NCBI RefSeq assembly: GCF_006385675.1
Contig: NZ_VFRR01000003.1
Location: 62,001-126,000 of the forward strand
Source: Maribrevibacterium harenarium
Lineage (GTDB): Bacteria; Pseudomonadota; Gammaproteobacteria; Pseudomonadales; Marinomonadaceae
DNA length: 64,000 nucleotides
Direction of reading: 5' to 3'
Positions 9,817-18,123 of this stretch are shown piece after piece. Numbering within the stretch: position 1 is the first letter of the stretch; each line of letters opens with the position of its first letter. The position numbers and the translations under genes were made by a program. The notes under the pieces are model-generated. The model had not been told where the DNA came from, ran no database searches, and saw only the letters and a list, made by a program, of their open reading frames with translations.

Positions 9817-10302
9817 ATGAATCAGAGCTCAACGAATTCAACTTTCGATATTACAAGCAAAAAAATCGCCTTTATCCATGCCTCTTGGCACCAAGATATA
9901 GTGCTAAAGTGCCTAGAAGGCTTCTCGGCTAAACTGGCTGAGTTTGGCTACCAAGCGGATCAGATTGATGTAATCGCCGTACCCGGTGCTTACGAGATTC
10001 CACTACAAGCGAAACTATTGGCTAAGACAGGCCACTATGATGCTATCGCTGCATCCGGCCTAGTGGTAGATGGTGGTATCTATCGTCACGACTTCGTCGC
10101 ACAGGCGGTATGCTCCGGCCTAATGCAAGTGCAGCTAGAAACGCTCGTGCCGGTGCTCACAGCTGTATTGACGCCTCACCACTTTCACGAGCACGAAGAG
10201 CACATCCAGTACTTCACTCGTCACTTCGTGAAAAAAGGCCAAGAACTTGCCGTCGCAGCCCACGAAGCCATGCGCTTAAAGGGCAACGTTACCGCACACT
10301 AA
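9817..10302 (+). CDS. ribH: 6,7-dimethyl-8-ribityllumazine synthase, RibH2 type
   Basis: Condenses 5-amino-6-ribitylaminouracil with 3,4-dihydroxy-2-butanone 4-phosphate, the penultimate riboflavin step. The 161-residue protein resembles the decameric RibH2 lumazine synthase of Brucella and Mesorhizobium more than the common RibH. Shared features are MNQS at the N terminus, KIAFIHASWH, VPGAYEIPLQAK, the block GGIYRHDFVAQAV, MQVQLETLVPVLTAVLTPHHFHEHEEH, and a long hydrophilic C-terminal helix. It stands alone behind the FMN riboswitch, without the other rib genes. This suggests a paralogue induced under flavin shortage beside a housekeeping ribH elsewhere. It ends before a strong terminator and is followed by the ery cluster on the other strand. 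Confidence 0.9.
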   Translation: MNQSSTNSTFDITSKKIAFIHASWHQDIVLKCLEGFSAKLAEFGYQADQIDVIAVPGAYEIPLQAKLLAKTGHYDAIAASGLVVDGGIYRHDFVAQAVCSGLMQVQLETLVPVLTAVLTPHHFHEHEEHIQYFTRHFVKKGQELAVAAHEAMRLKGNVTAH

Positions 10303-10332
10303 TATTCTGCGAATGTATAGCAGATAAAACGC

Positions 10333-10360
10333 AAAAAGGCATGCTGGGCATGCCTTTTTT
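10333..10360. terminator. Bidirectional terminator after ribH
   Basis: AAAAAGGCATGC / GCATGCCTTTTT with a 3-base loop and flanking A and T runs. It serves ribH on the + strand and may also stop leftward transcripts from eryI. Confidence 0.9.
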
Positions 10361-10428
10361 AGTAAGCGTAAGAGCGAATTTTTGAGCCGCTCTGTATCGC
10401 CTTTCCACCGGATTACGTCGCGACCAGC

Positions 10429-10884
10429 CTAGCCGTGGTATTTACGATCCACTTCATTAATGGCGTCAACGTTACCAGCCGAGCGACCTTTTTCGTCGAA
10501 GGTTTGATTTAAAAATGCCTCGGCGATGGATTTCGCTAACTCTTGCCCAATAACACGAGCCCCCATAGTGATAATTTGAGCATTGTTAGACAATGCTGCA
10601 CGCTCGGCAGAATAAGTATCGTGGGTGAGTGCAGCACGGATACCCGGCACTTTAGTCGCTGCGATACACACACCGATTCCCGTGCCACAACATAAAATAG
10701 CGCGGTCGTATTCGCCATCTAGCACCGCCTTTGCGACGCGCTCAGATAAGTGGGCGTAGTATGTATCGGCGCTACCATCGTCTAAACGGGACAAATCTGC
10801 CACTTCATGTTGACTGCTCAAATGCTCAACCAAGGCCTTTGCCAAGCCTTCACCTGCACTATCACCTGCAATTGCTATTTTCAT
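10429..10884 (-). CDS. eryI: EryI / RpiB-family D-erythrose-4-phosphate isomerase
   Basis: A 151-residue member of the ribose-5-phosphate isomerase B family. It has the N-terminal [13 protein letters not shown] phosphate-binding segment, the active-site CCGTGIG loop near residue 66 and an ARVIG motif. In Brucella the homologous EryI interconverts D-erythrulose 4-phosphate and D-erythrose 4-phosphate, the last step of erythritol breakdown. Its position 17 bp after eryH, in an island with eryABCD, favours this role over pentose-phosphate isomerisation. A general RpiB or allose-phosphate isomerase role cannot be excluded from sequence alone. Confidence 0.87.
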   Translation of the reverse strand: MKIAIAGDSAGEGLAKALVEHLSSQHEVADLSRLDDGSADTYYAHLSERVAKAVLDGEYDRAILCCGTGIGVCIAATKVPGIRAALTHDTYSAERAALSNNAQIITMGARVIGQELAKSIAEAFLNQTFDEKGRSAGNVDAINEVDRKYHG

Positions 10885-10901
10885 GATGAATACCTCTTAA
10901 T

Positions 10902-11681
10902 TTAGTTTTGCTCGATGACTGCAGCACACTTATTGAGAATGTTGATATAACCTTCAACATTCCAAGCAGAGCGGCCTATAAAAAGACCATCGATGTGCTC
11001 ACAGGCAATCAACTCTTCACAGTTTTCAGGATTCACCGAACCACCATACAAACAAGGCACGCGACGCCCAAGAACACTTTCGATAACCGCTGAGATTTCT
11101 CCTTGGCGGTCACTAGCGTACTCAGGTGAAGCTGGCACCCCATGCTCACCGATCGCCCAAACGGGCTCATAGGCAAACAAGATGGGGGCTGACTTTTGTT
11201 CTTCTGTTAGATATTGCAATGCTCCACGAACTTCTTCAGCAAGAACCTGAGGGCCAATACCACGCTCCTTGTCAGCTAATGTTTCACCGATACAAATGAG
11301 CGGTATCAAACCATGAGACACAGCGGCAGCGACTTTCTTACCCACTGTTTCATTGGTTTCACCAAAATGCTCGCGACGCTCAGAATGACCCAGTTCAACA
11401 ATATCTAGCTGACAATCCTTTAGCATTAGCGGTGAAATTTCCCCCGTCCATGCACCCTGATCAGCCCAATGCATATTTTGAGCACCCACTTTGACATGAG
11501 TGGCGGCCAGTAGTGACTTCACTTCTCGCACACAGGTAAACGGTGGAATCACAAAGCGCTGAATAGCGTCTACAGCATTGCTATCGTCAGCTCGCATCCC
11601 TTCGGCAAAAGCCATTGCTTCAGCCAATGTCTTATTCATTTTCCAGCTAGTACCTACCCAAAATTGCTTGCTTGTTGTCAT
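10902..11681 (-). CDS. eryH: EryH / TpiA2-type tetrulose-phosphate isomerase
   Basis: A 259-residue triosephosphate isomerase homologue with the classical catalytic set: Lys in WKMNK (near residue 16), His in ELGHSERR and Glu in AYEPVWAIG. It differs clearly from the housekeeping TpiA at 53228-53968 in this window. In Brucella the divergent paralogue EryH (formerly TpiA2) acts on D-3-tetrulose 4-phosphate in erythritol catabolism. Here it lies 2 bp after the DeoR regulator gene and just before eryI, which supports the same function. The exact substrate is inferred from context. Confidence 0.88.
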   Translation of the reverse strand: MTTSKQFWVGTSWKMNKTLAEAMAFAEGMRADDSNAVDAIQRFVIPPFTCVREVKSLLAATHVKVGAQNMHWADQGAWTGEISPLMLKDCQLDIVELGHSERREHFGETNETVGKKVAAAVSHGLIPLICIGETLADKERGIGPQVLAEEVRGALQYLTEEQKSAPILFAYEPVWAIGEHGVPASPEYASDRQGEISAVIESVLGRRVPCLYGGSVNPENCEELIACEHIDGLFIGRSAWNVEGYINILNKCAAVIEQN

Positions 11682-11683
11682 GG

Positions 11684-12454
11684 TTATTCCAATGGTTTGG
11701 CAATAGTTAACGAAATACCAGATGCCGCTAATGATTGGCTAATTTCTGGTGCTGGCGGTTGATCGGTAATCACCCAATCAAAGTCATCGAGGTTTGCCAA
11801 AACATGCAGTGCTACTCGGTCAAAACGGGAATGATTCACTAACAAGCACTTCTTTACTGCGGCGCCCAGCATAGCTTTCTTTACCCGTACAACGTCTGCA
11901 TCCATATGAAACACTTGAGAACCGGAAACAGCTGGACTAGATAAAAAGGCAATATCCGCCCTTAGGCTGGTCAAACATTGTTCCGTCAATACGCCAAAGT
12001 AGCCGTTAAACTTAGCCGAATACTGTCCTCCTAGAGCAATCAGGTCGATTCCTGACTCCCCTTGGAGGGCCTGCATAATGGCTGCGTTGTTAGTGATAAT
12101 AGTTAGCGGCTTTTTGGTCACCAACTGCTTTCCCAACACCGCTGCCATAGAGCCGTCATTGACCATTACGGTCATACCCGGCTCGACCAGTTCCAACGCG
12201 GCGGCGGCCATTGCCTCTTTTGCCAAATTACCTTGGCGCTCACGCAGACGAAAATCACTCTCAAACTGCATCCCTGCTTCGATGGTAGCACCACCACGCA
12301 CTTTGCGTAGCAATCCCGCCGCCTCCAATTCGTCTAGGTCCCGGTGGATCGTCATCTTCGATACGCCGAAGCGTAGCGACAATTCCTCTAAGTCCACGCT
12401 AGCTAGTTCAACCAGGAGATCGATAATTTGCTGTCTGCGCTCATCACGTTTCAT
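11684..12454 (-). CDS. DeoR-family transcriptional regulator of the ery island
   Basis: A 256-residue DeoR/GlpR-type repressor. The N-terminal winged helix-turn-helix has RRQQIIDLL and the recognition-helix region VSKMTIHRDLDELEAAG (about residues 8-50). The C-terminal domain is the sugar-phosphate-binding isomerase-like fold (MVNDGSMAAVLG, then ITNNAAIMQAL). It is the first gene of a deoR-eryH-eryI unit. Rhizobial erythritol loci also carry a DeoR-type regulator, so it probably senses a phosphorylated intermediate. Repeated TGTGATTT motifs in the upstream region are candidate binding sites. Confidence 0.88.
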   Translation of the reverse strand: MKRDERRQQIIDLLVELASVDLEELSLRFGVSKMTIHRDLDELEAAGLLRKVRGGATIEAGMQFESDFRLRERQGNLAKEAMAAAALELVEPGMTVMVNDGSMAAVLGKQLVTKKPLTIITNNAAIMQALQGESGIDLIALGGQYSAKFNGYFGVLTEQCLTSLRADIAFLSSPAVSGSQVFHMDADVVRVKKAMLGAAVKKCLLVNHSRFDRVALHVLANLDDFDWVITDQPPAPEISQSLAASGISLTIAKPLE

Positions 12455-12501
12455 AGATACCTACCGAGATAACAAACCTCTTGAGTATGTTATAACCGCA
12501 T

Positions 12502-12773
12502 AAATCACATTTTTAAAGTTATTTTTAACATTTTTTATTTTATTTTGTGATTTTTGATGTTAAGTTAATTTTACCCAAGCGGCTTTGAGGTTTTAGTTAA
12601 GTGTTTTTGCCAAAATAGGCAGAAATATTCGACTAGACTATCATTTTTAGTCCCATGGGTTTACCAACGAAACCAAATTCATCACACTCTAAGAGCGAAA
12701 ATTAGTCATTTTTAATCGAAGAAGGTGTGATTTTCTAACTCAAATATGTGATTTATCACAAAATCACATATTT
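12502..12773. promoter_or_regulatory. Repeated TGTGATTT motifs upstream of deoR
   Basis: The AT-rich spacer between deoR and eryD (12455-12944) has five copies of TGTGATTT or its complement: 12502-12509, 12546-12553, 12726-12733, 12747-12754 and 12761-12768. The last two form a 32-bp inverted repeat with 13-bp arms AAATATGTGATTT (12742-12754) and AAATCACATATTT (12761-12773). The repetition suggests operators for the DeoR regulator controlling its own unit. That assignment is inference. Confidence 0.55.
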
Positions 12774-12819
12774 TGCGGTAAAGAAGACAAGTTTCATTGG
12801 GCACTCCTCGACTGGTTTG

Positions 12820-12864
12820 CGCCCGGTAGCATCATTTTGATCACCCATACCGGGCGACTTTTTT
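12820..12864 (+). terminator. Orphan rightward terminator
   Basis: CGCCCGGTA (12820-12828) pairs with TACCGGGCG (12848-12856) and is followed by a T-run at 12859-12864 on the + strand. No + strand coding gene precedes it; both neighbours are leftward. It may end an unannotated small RNA that starts somewhere in 12500-12800. Confidence 0.65.
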
Positions 12865-12885
12865 CTCTGCTAGTAACAGCTGTGA

Positions 12886-12917
12886 AGAAAAACGATCACA
12901 GCTAGGATCTGTGATCG
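12886..12917 (-). terminator. Terminator of the eryABCD operon
   Basis: Read leftward, CGATCACAG (12917-12909) pairs with CTGTGATCG (12901-12893), followed by TTTTTCTT. It lies 28 bp after the eryD stop. Confidence 0.9.
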
Positions 12918-12944
12918 GTAAGTTGATAAGTTCTGTTTACCCGT

Positions 12945-13895
12945 TTACTGAAGAATAGCTTTGGCAGTGATTTCATCGGTGATAAGGCCAGTCAGTAGAT
13001 TGCCATTTAAAACCGCACGAATGGCCTCCACCTTTTCTTCCCCACCAGCAATGGCAGTCACTTCCCCCTGCTTCCCTTCTAGAGAAACCGATAACATACG
13101 AGCACTCAGTGAAGTTTGAATTACCTTACCTTGCTCATCAAAGAAATGCCCCATTGCTTCCCCTACCGCACCGGCTCGGGCAATCTCAACAATCTCTTCT
13201 GGCTTGATCGGCCCGGAAGCTACCAACTGCGCTGTCTGCGCCACCGTACCAATACCAATAATTTTGATATCCGCATTATTGGCCATGGAAAAAACCTCTT
13301 TTACGCCTTTCTGCGCTAATAAGACTTCTCTGTCTTCGACCGAGTTAGCCAATAAGGGCACTGGCATGGTGTAAGAAGGAGCACCTGTTTTTGCTGCAAT
13401 CCAGTGGAGTACGTCATCTCGGTTAATTGAGTAATCCCGAGTCAAACCACCCAGCAGAGAGACGAACCGTACACTCGGCGTCTCAATGCGTGGCAACTGA
13501 TTAACGACAGCCGCTAGCGCACGACCAAGAGCCAAGCCGATGGTAATATCGGTTTGCGTCGTCAAAATATTACGTAGGTAAGTGGAACCAGCTTGTCCCA
13601 GGGTTTTGAAAGGGATACCTTCCTCACCTAAATCTGGCGCCACAATACAGTGGCTCAAGCCAAACTTGGCGATAAGTTCGTCTTCCAGAGCAACACAATC
13701 CGTGATGGCGCCATCAATAGACACCTTCACCGCGCCTTCCGCAACGGCTTTGGAGATCAAACGGTGTGTTTTTACTGAGGTCAGACCGAGGCGTTTTGCC
13801 ACCGCGGCTTGAGTTAGTCCACCAACGTAATGAAGCCAAGCCGCTCGGATGGCCAAAGAGTCATCTGAATCAAGATGTTTGGATTTGTCTTTCAT
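12945..13895 (-). CDS. eryD: EryD, SorC-family regulator of erythritol catabolism
   Basis: A 316-residue SorC/DeoR-like regulator. The N-terminal helix-turn-helix region (AAWLHYVGGLTQAAVAKRLGLTS, given here by its key residues W-Y-G-L-T-Q-A-V-A-L-G-L at about 19-41) is followed by a large sugar-binding domain. Motifs such as IGLALGRALAAV, FVSLLGGLTRD and the C-terminal AIAGGEEKVEAIRAVL helix are typical. In Brucella EryD represses the ery operon and erythritol relieves the repression. It is the last gene of eryABCD, 103 bp after eryC. That gap is longer than the other gaps in the operon and could hold extra regulation. Confidence 0.9.
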   Translation of the reverse strand: MKDKSKHLDSDDSLAIRAAWLHYVGGLTQAAVAKRLGLTSVKTHRLISKAVAEGAVKVSIDGAITDCVALEDELIAKFGLSHCIVAPDLGEEGIPFKTLGQAGSTYLRNILTTQTDITIGLALGRALAAVVNQLPRIETPSVRFVSLLGGLTRDYSINRDDVLHWIAAKTGAPSYTMPVPLLANSVEDREVLLAQKGVKEVFSMANNADIKIIGIGTVAQTAQLVASGPIKPEEIVEIARAGAVGEAMGHFFDEQGKVIQTSLSARMLSVSLEGKQGEVTAIAGGEEKVEAIRAVLNGNLLTGLITDEITAKAILQ

Positions 13896-13998
13896 AATGA
13901 CCCCTTGTTACCCATATCTGACAAATGGTTACAGACAGCCACGCTTTATAAATTCCTTGGCGGGCTGGCGTATTGTAACCAAAAAGAGCCGGTATAGT

Positions 13999-14931
13999 TT
14001 AAATATTTAAATCTTGCACACCACTGTCGATATGTGGTGCCCAGAAAGCTACGCTCTCTGCAATATGGTCAACCACTTGTCGATCAGTCGGTTCTCGCTC
14101 TTTGAAGCTCAACTCCAAGCAAATCTGATTGTCTCGGGCCCCTCCTTTTGCCAAACTTTGCAGCAAAGGTTCCGGCTGGATGCGACCATTTTGGTTGAAC
14201 TCCGCGGTAAAAGGACGATGACCGCCCTTATCCAATAAGCTCTGTTTAATGTGGATAATAGGGGAAACCGGCGGCACCACCTCTGCCCAAGCGTAGGGGT
14301 CATAGTCCGCTGGATTGTTTGACGTGACGTCACCATGATCAATATCGGCCATCATCCACATAGGTAGTGCCATATCCGCAGCCGTGAGGCGGTCTTGTAA
14401 TGCCATAGCCGACTCAATGGTATCGCCGAACTCACGACCAATACTCATCGGCTCCCAGTAGACGTAGTCTAATCCCGCTTGCTTGGCGTGCTCAGCCACC
14501 TCGGCCCAACAGTCGATTGCTATTTGGATAAGCTCTTCACGGCGAGCTGTATCATCAAAATCCTGATAGGTCATGATGGCAAATTGCGTGCCGACAGCGT
14601 TCCCTCCAAGCTCTGCCGTAATATCAGCAAAGGTTTTAAACCAATCAACATAGTAACGGCGCACGTCTGCGTCAGGGTGACCAAAATGATTTAAGCGTCC
14701 ATAAGGGCCTGTCATTCCCGACGTCACCCGCACCCCAGTGCGCTTTAATGCCGCCCCCATTTGTCGAGTCAGGCGACGGATTACCTGTGCCGGCCAGCTT
14801 GGGTTAATAAATTCATGGGTCAGCTGCAAATCACGAATTTTAATGTCGTGAGCCACGGTATCGATCAAATCATCCACATCAGCAAACCGGTTCACCAGTG
14901 GATTGGTATTCAAACCTAGGGTTAATGGCAT
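13999..14931 (-). CDS. eryC: EryC, tetrulose-4-phosphate racemase
   Basis: A 310-residue protein of the xylose isomerase-like TIM-barrel superfamily. Metal-binding acidic and His residues are visible in YWEPMSIGREFGDT, MMADIDHGDV and PIIHIKQS, with a late CLELSFKERE strand. In Brucella, EryC was shown to racemise L- to D-3-tetrulose 4-phosphate rather than act as a dehydrogenase. The gene begins 10 bp after eryB and belongs to the same operon. The family assignment is firm; the reaction is taken from the Brucella homologue and the conserved gene order. Confidence 0.9.
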   Translation of the reverse strand: MPLTLGLNTNPLVNRFADVDDLIDTVAHDIKIRDLQLTHEFINPSWPAQVIRRLTRQMGAALKRTGVRVTSGMTGPYGRLNHFGHPDADVRRYYVDWFKTFADITAELGGNAVGTQFAIMTYQDFDDTARREELIQIAIDCWAEVAEHAKQAGLDYVYWEPMSIGREFGDTIESAMALQDRLTAADMALPMWMMADIDHGDVTSNNPADYDPYAWAEVVPPVSPIIHIKQSLLDKGGHRPFTAEFNQNGRIQPEPLLQSLAKGGARDNQICLELSFKEREPTDRQVVDHIAESVAFWAPHIDSGVQDLNI

Positions 14932-14941
14932 GGTGGTACTC

Positions 14942-16471
14942 CTACGAAATCTTACGATTTAGGTCAGTCTGTAAAAACTGTGCGTTGAACCAGCTTTCAA
15001 AATACTGGATCTGTTCGGCACTAAGATGCAGCGCTTCTTTAGTCCGGCGCGTTAACACATCTTCCGCCGTCAGTGCCCATTCATTAGCAACCAAATAGCG
15101 CACCTCCGCTTCGTATAAATTGGCACCAAAATGCTCACCTAACCCGACTAGATTCTCTGCATCGCCCACGATGGATTGGATCAAGGAGCCATAGTGACGA
15201 CCGTAGTGCATCAATAGCGCACGGGGCATCCAGCTATATTTCACCTTCATAGCTTGAACAAAACTTGGGAAGTCAGCATTAGGAATATCCCCACCGGGCA
15301 AGGTAGCTTTTGCAGTCCAATTCCCGCCCATATTGGGAAAGAACTTATCAATCTTCTGGATCGCATGCTCCGATAGTTTGCGGAAGGTGGTCAGCTTGCC
15401 ACCGAATACGTTCAACAGAGGCACATTGCCTGTTTCATCCAAATCAAATACGTAATCTCGCGTCACGGCAGAGGGGTTACCTTGTCCGTCATCAAACAAT
15501 GGCCGTACGCCGGAGAAGCTGGTCACAACATCCTCCCGGCGTAGATTCTCTTTGAAGTAGCGATTCACCGCTGCCAGTAGGTATTCAATTTCGCTTTCGT
15601 CGGCGACTACCTCTTCTACTTTGCCTTTATAAGGAATATCAGTTGTACCGATCAGCGCCTTGTCATCCTCATAAGGGTTTATGAAAATAACCCGCTTATC
15701 GTGGTTCTGTACCAAATACGCTTGCTGCCCTTCCCAGAATTTGGGCACAACAATATGGGAACCTTTCACCAGCTGGATATTGCGGCTGCTTTGGGATTGC
15801 GCCACATCATCAACAATATTACGTACCCAGGGACCAGCCGCGTTCACCAAGACTTTGGCACGGAAAGTTTGTACTTCCTTAGTGAACTCATTTTCTGTAG
15901 TGATTAACCAATGATCTTGTTGGCGCTTAGCCGCGATACAGCGGGTACGAGTCAATACTTGCGCGCCTTTCTGCTGGGCGTCTAAAGCATTAAGGATCAC
16001 CAAACGGGAGTCATCTACCCAGCAATCTGAGTACTCGAAGCCTTTGGTATATTGGTCTTTGATTGGCGCCCCTTCTGGATCCCGTCGTAGATCTAATGTG
16101 CGCGTTCCAGGCAAACGCTTACGTCCACCTAAATGGTCATATAGAAATAGTCCCAAGCGTACCAACCAAGCCGGGCGATCATCTTTGCTATGAGGCAATA
16201 CAAAACGCATCGGCCAGATAATATGGCTAGCAGAATTCAACAGAACTTCACGCTCAATCAAGGCCTCGCGCACTAAGCGAAACTCATAATATTCCAAGTA
16301 ACGCAACCCACCGTGCACTAACTTACCGGAACGGGACGAGGTACCTTGGGCAAGGTCATCTTTCTCACAAAGCGCAACGCTTAGTCCACGACCTGCAGCG
16401 TCCCGGGCGATACCGGCACCATTAATGCCACCGCCAATTACAAAAAGATCAAGCATGTGTTCAGTTGTCAT
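14942..16471 (-). CDS. eryB: EryB, erythritol-4-phosphate dehydrogenase (GlpD-like)
   Basis: A 509-residue FAD-dependent dehydrogenase of the GlpD family. It has the N-terminal FAD-binding motif VIGGGINGAGIARDAAGRG, followed by TSSRSGKLVHGGLRYLE, FEYSDCWVDDSRLV, NAAGPW and VFGGKLTTFRKL. In the ery pathway it oxidises L-erythritol 4-phosphate to L-3-tetrulose 4-phosphate, probably at the membrane. Two in-frame ATGs exist. The one at 16471 has a TGAGG site 7 bp upstream that overlaps the eryA stop. The ATG at 16483 overlaps that stop as ATGA. The first is preferred. A GlpD role on glycerol 3-phosphate is the main alternative, but context favours EryB. Confidence 0.9.
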   Translation of the reverse strand: MTTEHMLDLFVIGGGINGAGIARDAAGRGLSVALCEKDDLAQGTSSRSGKLVHGGLRYLEYYEFRLVREALIEREVLLNSASHIIWPMRFVLPHSKDDRPAWLVRLGLFLYDHLGGRKRLPGTRTLDLRRDPEGAPIKDQYTKGFEYSDCWVDDSRLVILNALDAQQKGAQVLTRTRCIAAKRQQDHWLITTENEFTKEVQTFRAKVLVNAAGPWVRNIVDDVAQSQSSRNIQLVKGSHIVVPKFWEGQQAYLVQNHDKRVIFINPYEDDKALIGTTDIPYKGKVEEVVADESEIEYLLAAVNRYFKENLRREDVVTSFSGVRPLFDDGQGNPSAVTRDYVFDLDETGNVPLLNVFGGKLTTFRKLSEHAIQKIDKFFPNMGGNWTAKATLPGGDIPNADFPSFVQAMKVKYSWMPRALLMHYGRHYGSLIQSIVGDAENLVGLGEHFGANLYEAEVRYLVANEWALTAEDVLTRRTKEALHLSAEQIQYFESWFNAQFLQTDLNRKIS

Positions 16472-16479
16472 AATGTGCC

Positions 16480-18123
16480 TCATTGATTATTCGCGCAGAA
16501 GTCGGGGGCTCGCCCACTTGCGTCGTTCTTGTTATGCGTTGAATTCTGACCATTAGCGGCGCATGCAAAGTCACGCTGCTTAGCTAAGGTTTGCCAAACA
16601 TGGGGGTATGATTGACGTTGTTCTAAATAGGCTTGGTATAAGTTGTCATAAATGCGAGTAAGGTTAGGATCAACCGCTTCGCTTTGCCCTAATAAAGGGG
16701 TGACCCATTCGGCAATGCAGGTATTCATATCTGGGTAATAGCCATTTGCCACGGCTGCCATCATGGCGGCACCGGCAGCACCGGCTTCTTCACGTAAAGA
16801 GACGCGCACATCGGCACCCACACACGCTGCTAAAATAGCGCGCAACTGGGCCGAACGTGCAGCACCACCACTGAGGCGTAATTCGGTCGCGGCACCGCCC
16901 ATGCCTTCATAGCAATCACGCATAGCCATACCGATACCTTCAATCACCGCACGGACCAAATCAGGATAACGATGTCGATAAGTGACACCGGTAAAACTGG
17001 CTCTGGCATTAGCATCAACAAAGGGGCCACGTTCACCCGCATCGGAAATATAAGGATGATAGATAAGCTGCCCCGGCTCAGATTGATTTAGCCAGCCTTC
17101 GATTTTGGCAATCAAAGCTTTGTTATCTGCGTCGATACCGAACTCCGCCAAGAGCTCACTGGCTACGTTTAGCAACCAATCTAAATTCAGTGCCGATGCC
17201 ATATTGGTTTGTACTTGCGTCACTTTTCCTGGAACCGGCAAGACGATGACATAACCCGTACCGGCATCATTGAGATACACTTCTTGGTCCGCAACCGAAC
17301 GCATGTGCACCCCGGTAGAACCAATCACGGAGCAAGAAACGCTGTCGTCTTGGGTATGAACGCCAGCCCCTAGCGCCGTCATCACCATGTCCACATAAGC
17401 CAACGACACGGGAATCCCCGCTTTTAAGCCAATTAATTCCGCTGCGGACTGGGATAACGGATGGGTGGTTTCACTGCCATCGATAATAGGGGGTAGTAAA
17501 TACCGATAGTCATTCAAGCCAAGCTGAGCGATCACTTCGTCCTTATACTGGCGGGTGCGGAAGTCGCCAAAGGTAAAACTGGCTTCGGATGGGTCCGTCG
17601 CCTTGATACCGGTAAGATTGAAGTACAACCAGTCTTTACAGTGAAAGGCGGTGGCCGCTTGGTCTAACAATTCCGGGTAATGGCGTACCATGTGAGCAAG
17701 CTGGGCACCCTGTTGGCACGTATTCAATCCTGTACCTGTCGCTTCGAACCGGGACCTCTCTCCGTCTAGAGACTGTAACTGCGCCACAGTGGGAGCTGCC
17801 CGACCATCTAACCATAACCAAGCATCCGTTACGGGTTGTCCGTCAGCATCAATCAACCAGGTGCCATCTCCCTGAGCCGTCACCGCCAAAGCAACGACAC
17901 GCTCACGGAAATTAGATAGTTGCTTACCAAGATCAGCGATCGCTTGCGCGCAATCTAACCACGTCTGTTGTAACGACTGTGTTGCTGCGCCCTCTTTTGT
18001 GGTGTGGTAAGTGTTACGTACTGATGCGACGAGAATTTGCTCGCCTTTCAACGAGAATGCGACGGCTTTGATAACAGATGTGCCGGCATCGATGCCGATA
18101 ATAAGTGGCTGGTGGTTAGTCAT
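16480..18123 (-). CDS. eryA: EryA, erythritol kinase (FGGY family)
   Basis: A 547-residue FGGY carbohydrate kinase that would phosphorylate erythritol to L-erythritol 4-phosphate. It has the N-terminal phosphate-binding IIGIDAGTSVIKAVAFS, the WLWLDGRA substrate motif near residue 103, the LRLSGGAARSAQLRAILA ADP-binding region and AGAAGAAMMA at the C-terminal end. The frame is open up to 18189. The ATG at 18123 is chosen because GAGGTG lies 7 bp before it and the conserved fold starts directly after. The last ~25 residues are polar, Asn-rich and look unconserved. It is the first gene of eryABCD. Confidence 0.9.
   Translation of the reverse strand: MTNHQPLIIGIDAGTSVIKAVAFSLKGEQILVASVRNTYHTTKEGAATQSLQQTWLDCAQAIADLGKQLSNFRERVVALAVTAQGDGTWLIDADGQPVTDAWLWLDGRAAPTVAQLQSLDGERSRFEATGTGLNTCQQGAQLAHMVRHYPELLDQAATAFHCKDWLYFNLTGIKATDPSEASFTFGDFRTRQYKDEVIAQLGLNDYRYLLPPIIDGSETTHPLSQSAAELIGLKAGIPVSLAYVDMVMTALGAGVHTQDDSVSCSVIGSTGVHMRSVADQEVYLNDAGTGYVIVLPVPGKVTQVQTNMASALNLDWLLNVASELLAEFGIDADNKALIAKIEGWLNQSEPGQLIYHPYISDAGERGPFVDANARASFTGVTYRHRYPDLVRAVIEGIGMAMRDCYEGMGGAATELRLSGGAARSAQLRAILAACVGADVRVSLREEAGAAGAAMMAAVANGYYPDMNTCIAEWVTPLLGQSEAVDPNLTRIYDNLYQAYLEQRQSYPHVWQTLAKQRDFACAANGQNSTHNKNDASGRAPDFCANNQ

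Noticed and set aside
12747-12760. TGTGATTTATCACA as a CRP site
   Set aside because: The half-sites TGTGA and TCACA are separated by 4 bp instead of the 6 bp of the CRP consensus. The repeated TGTGATTT pattern suits another regulator better.
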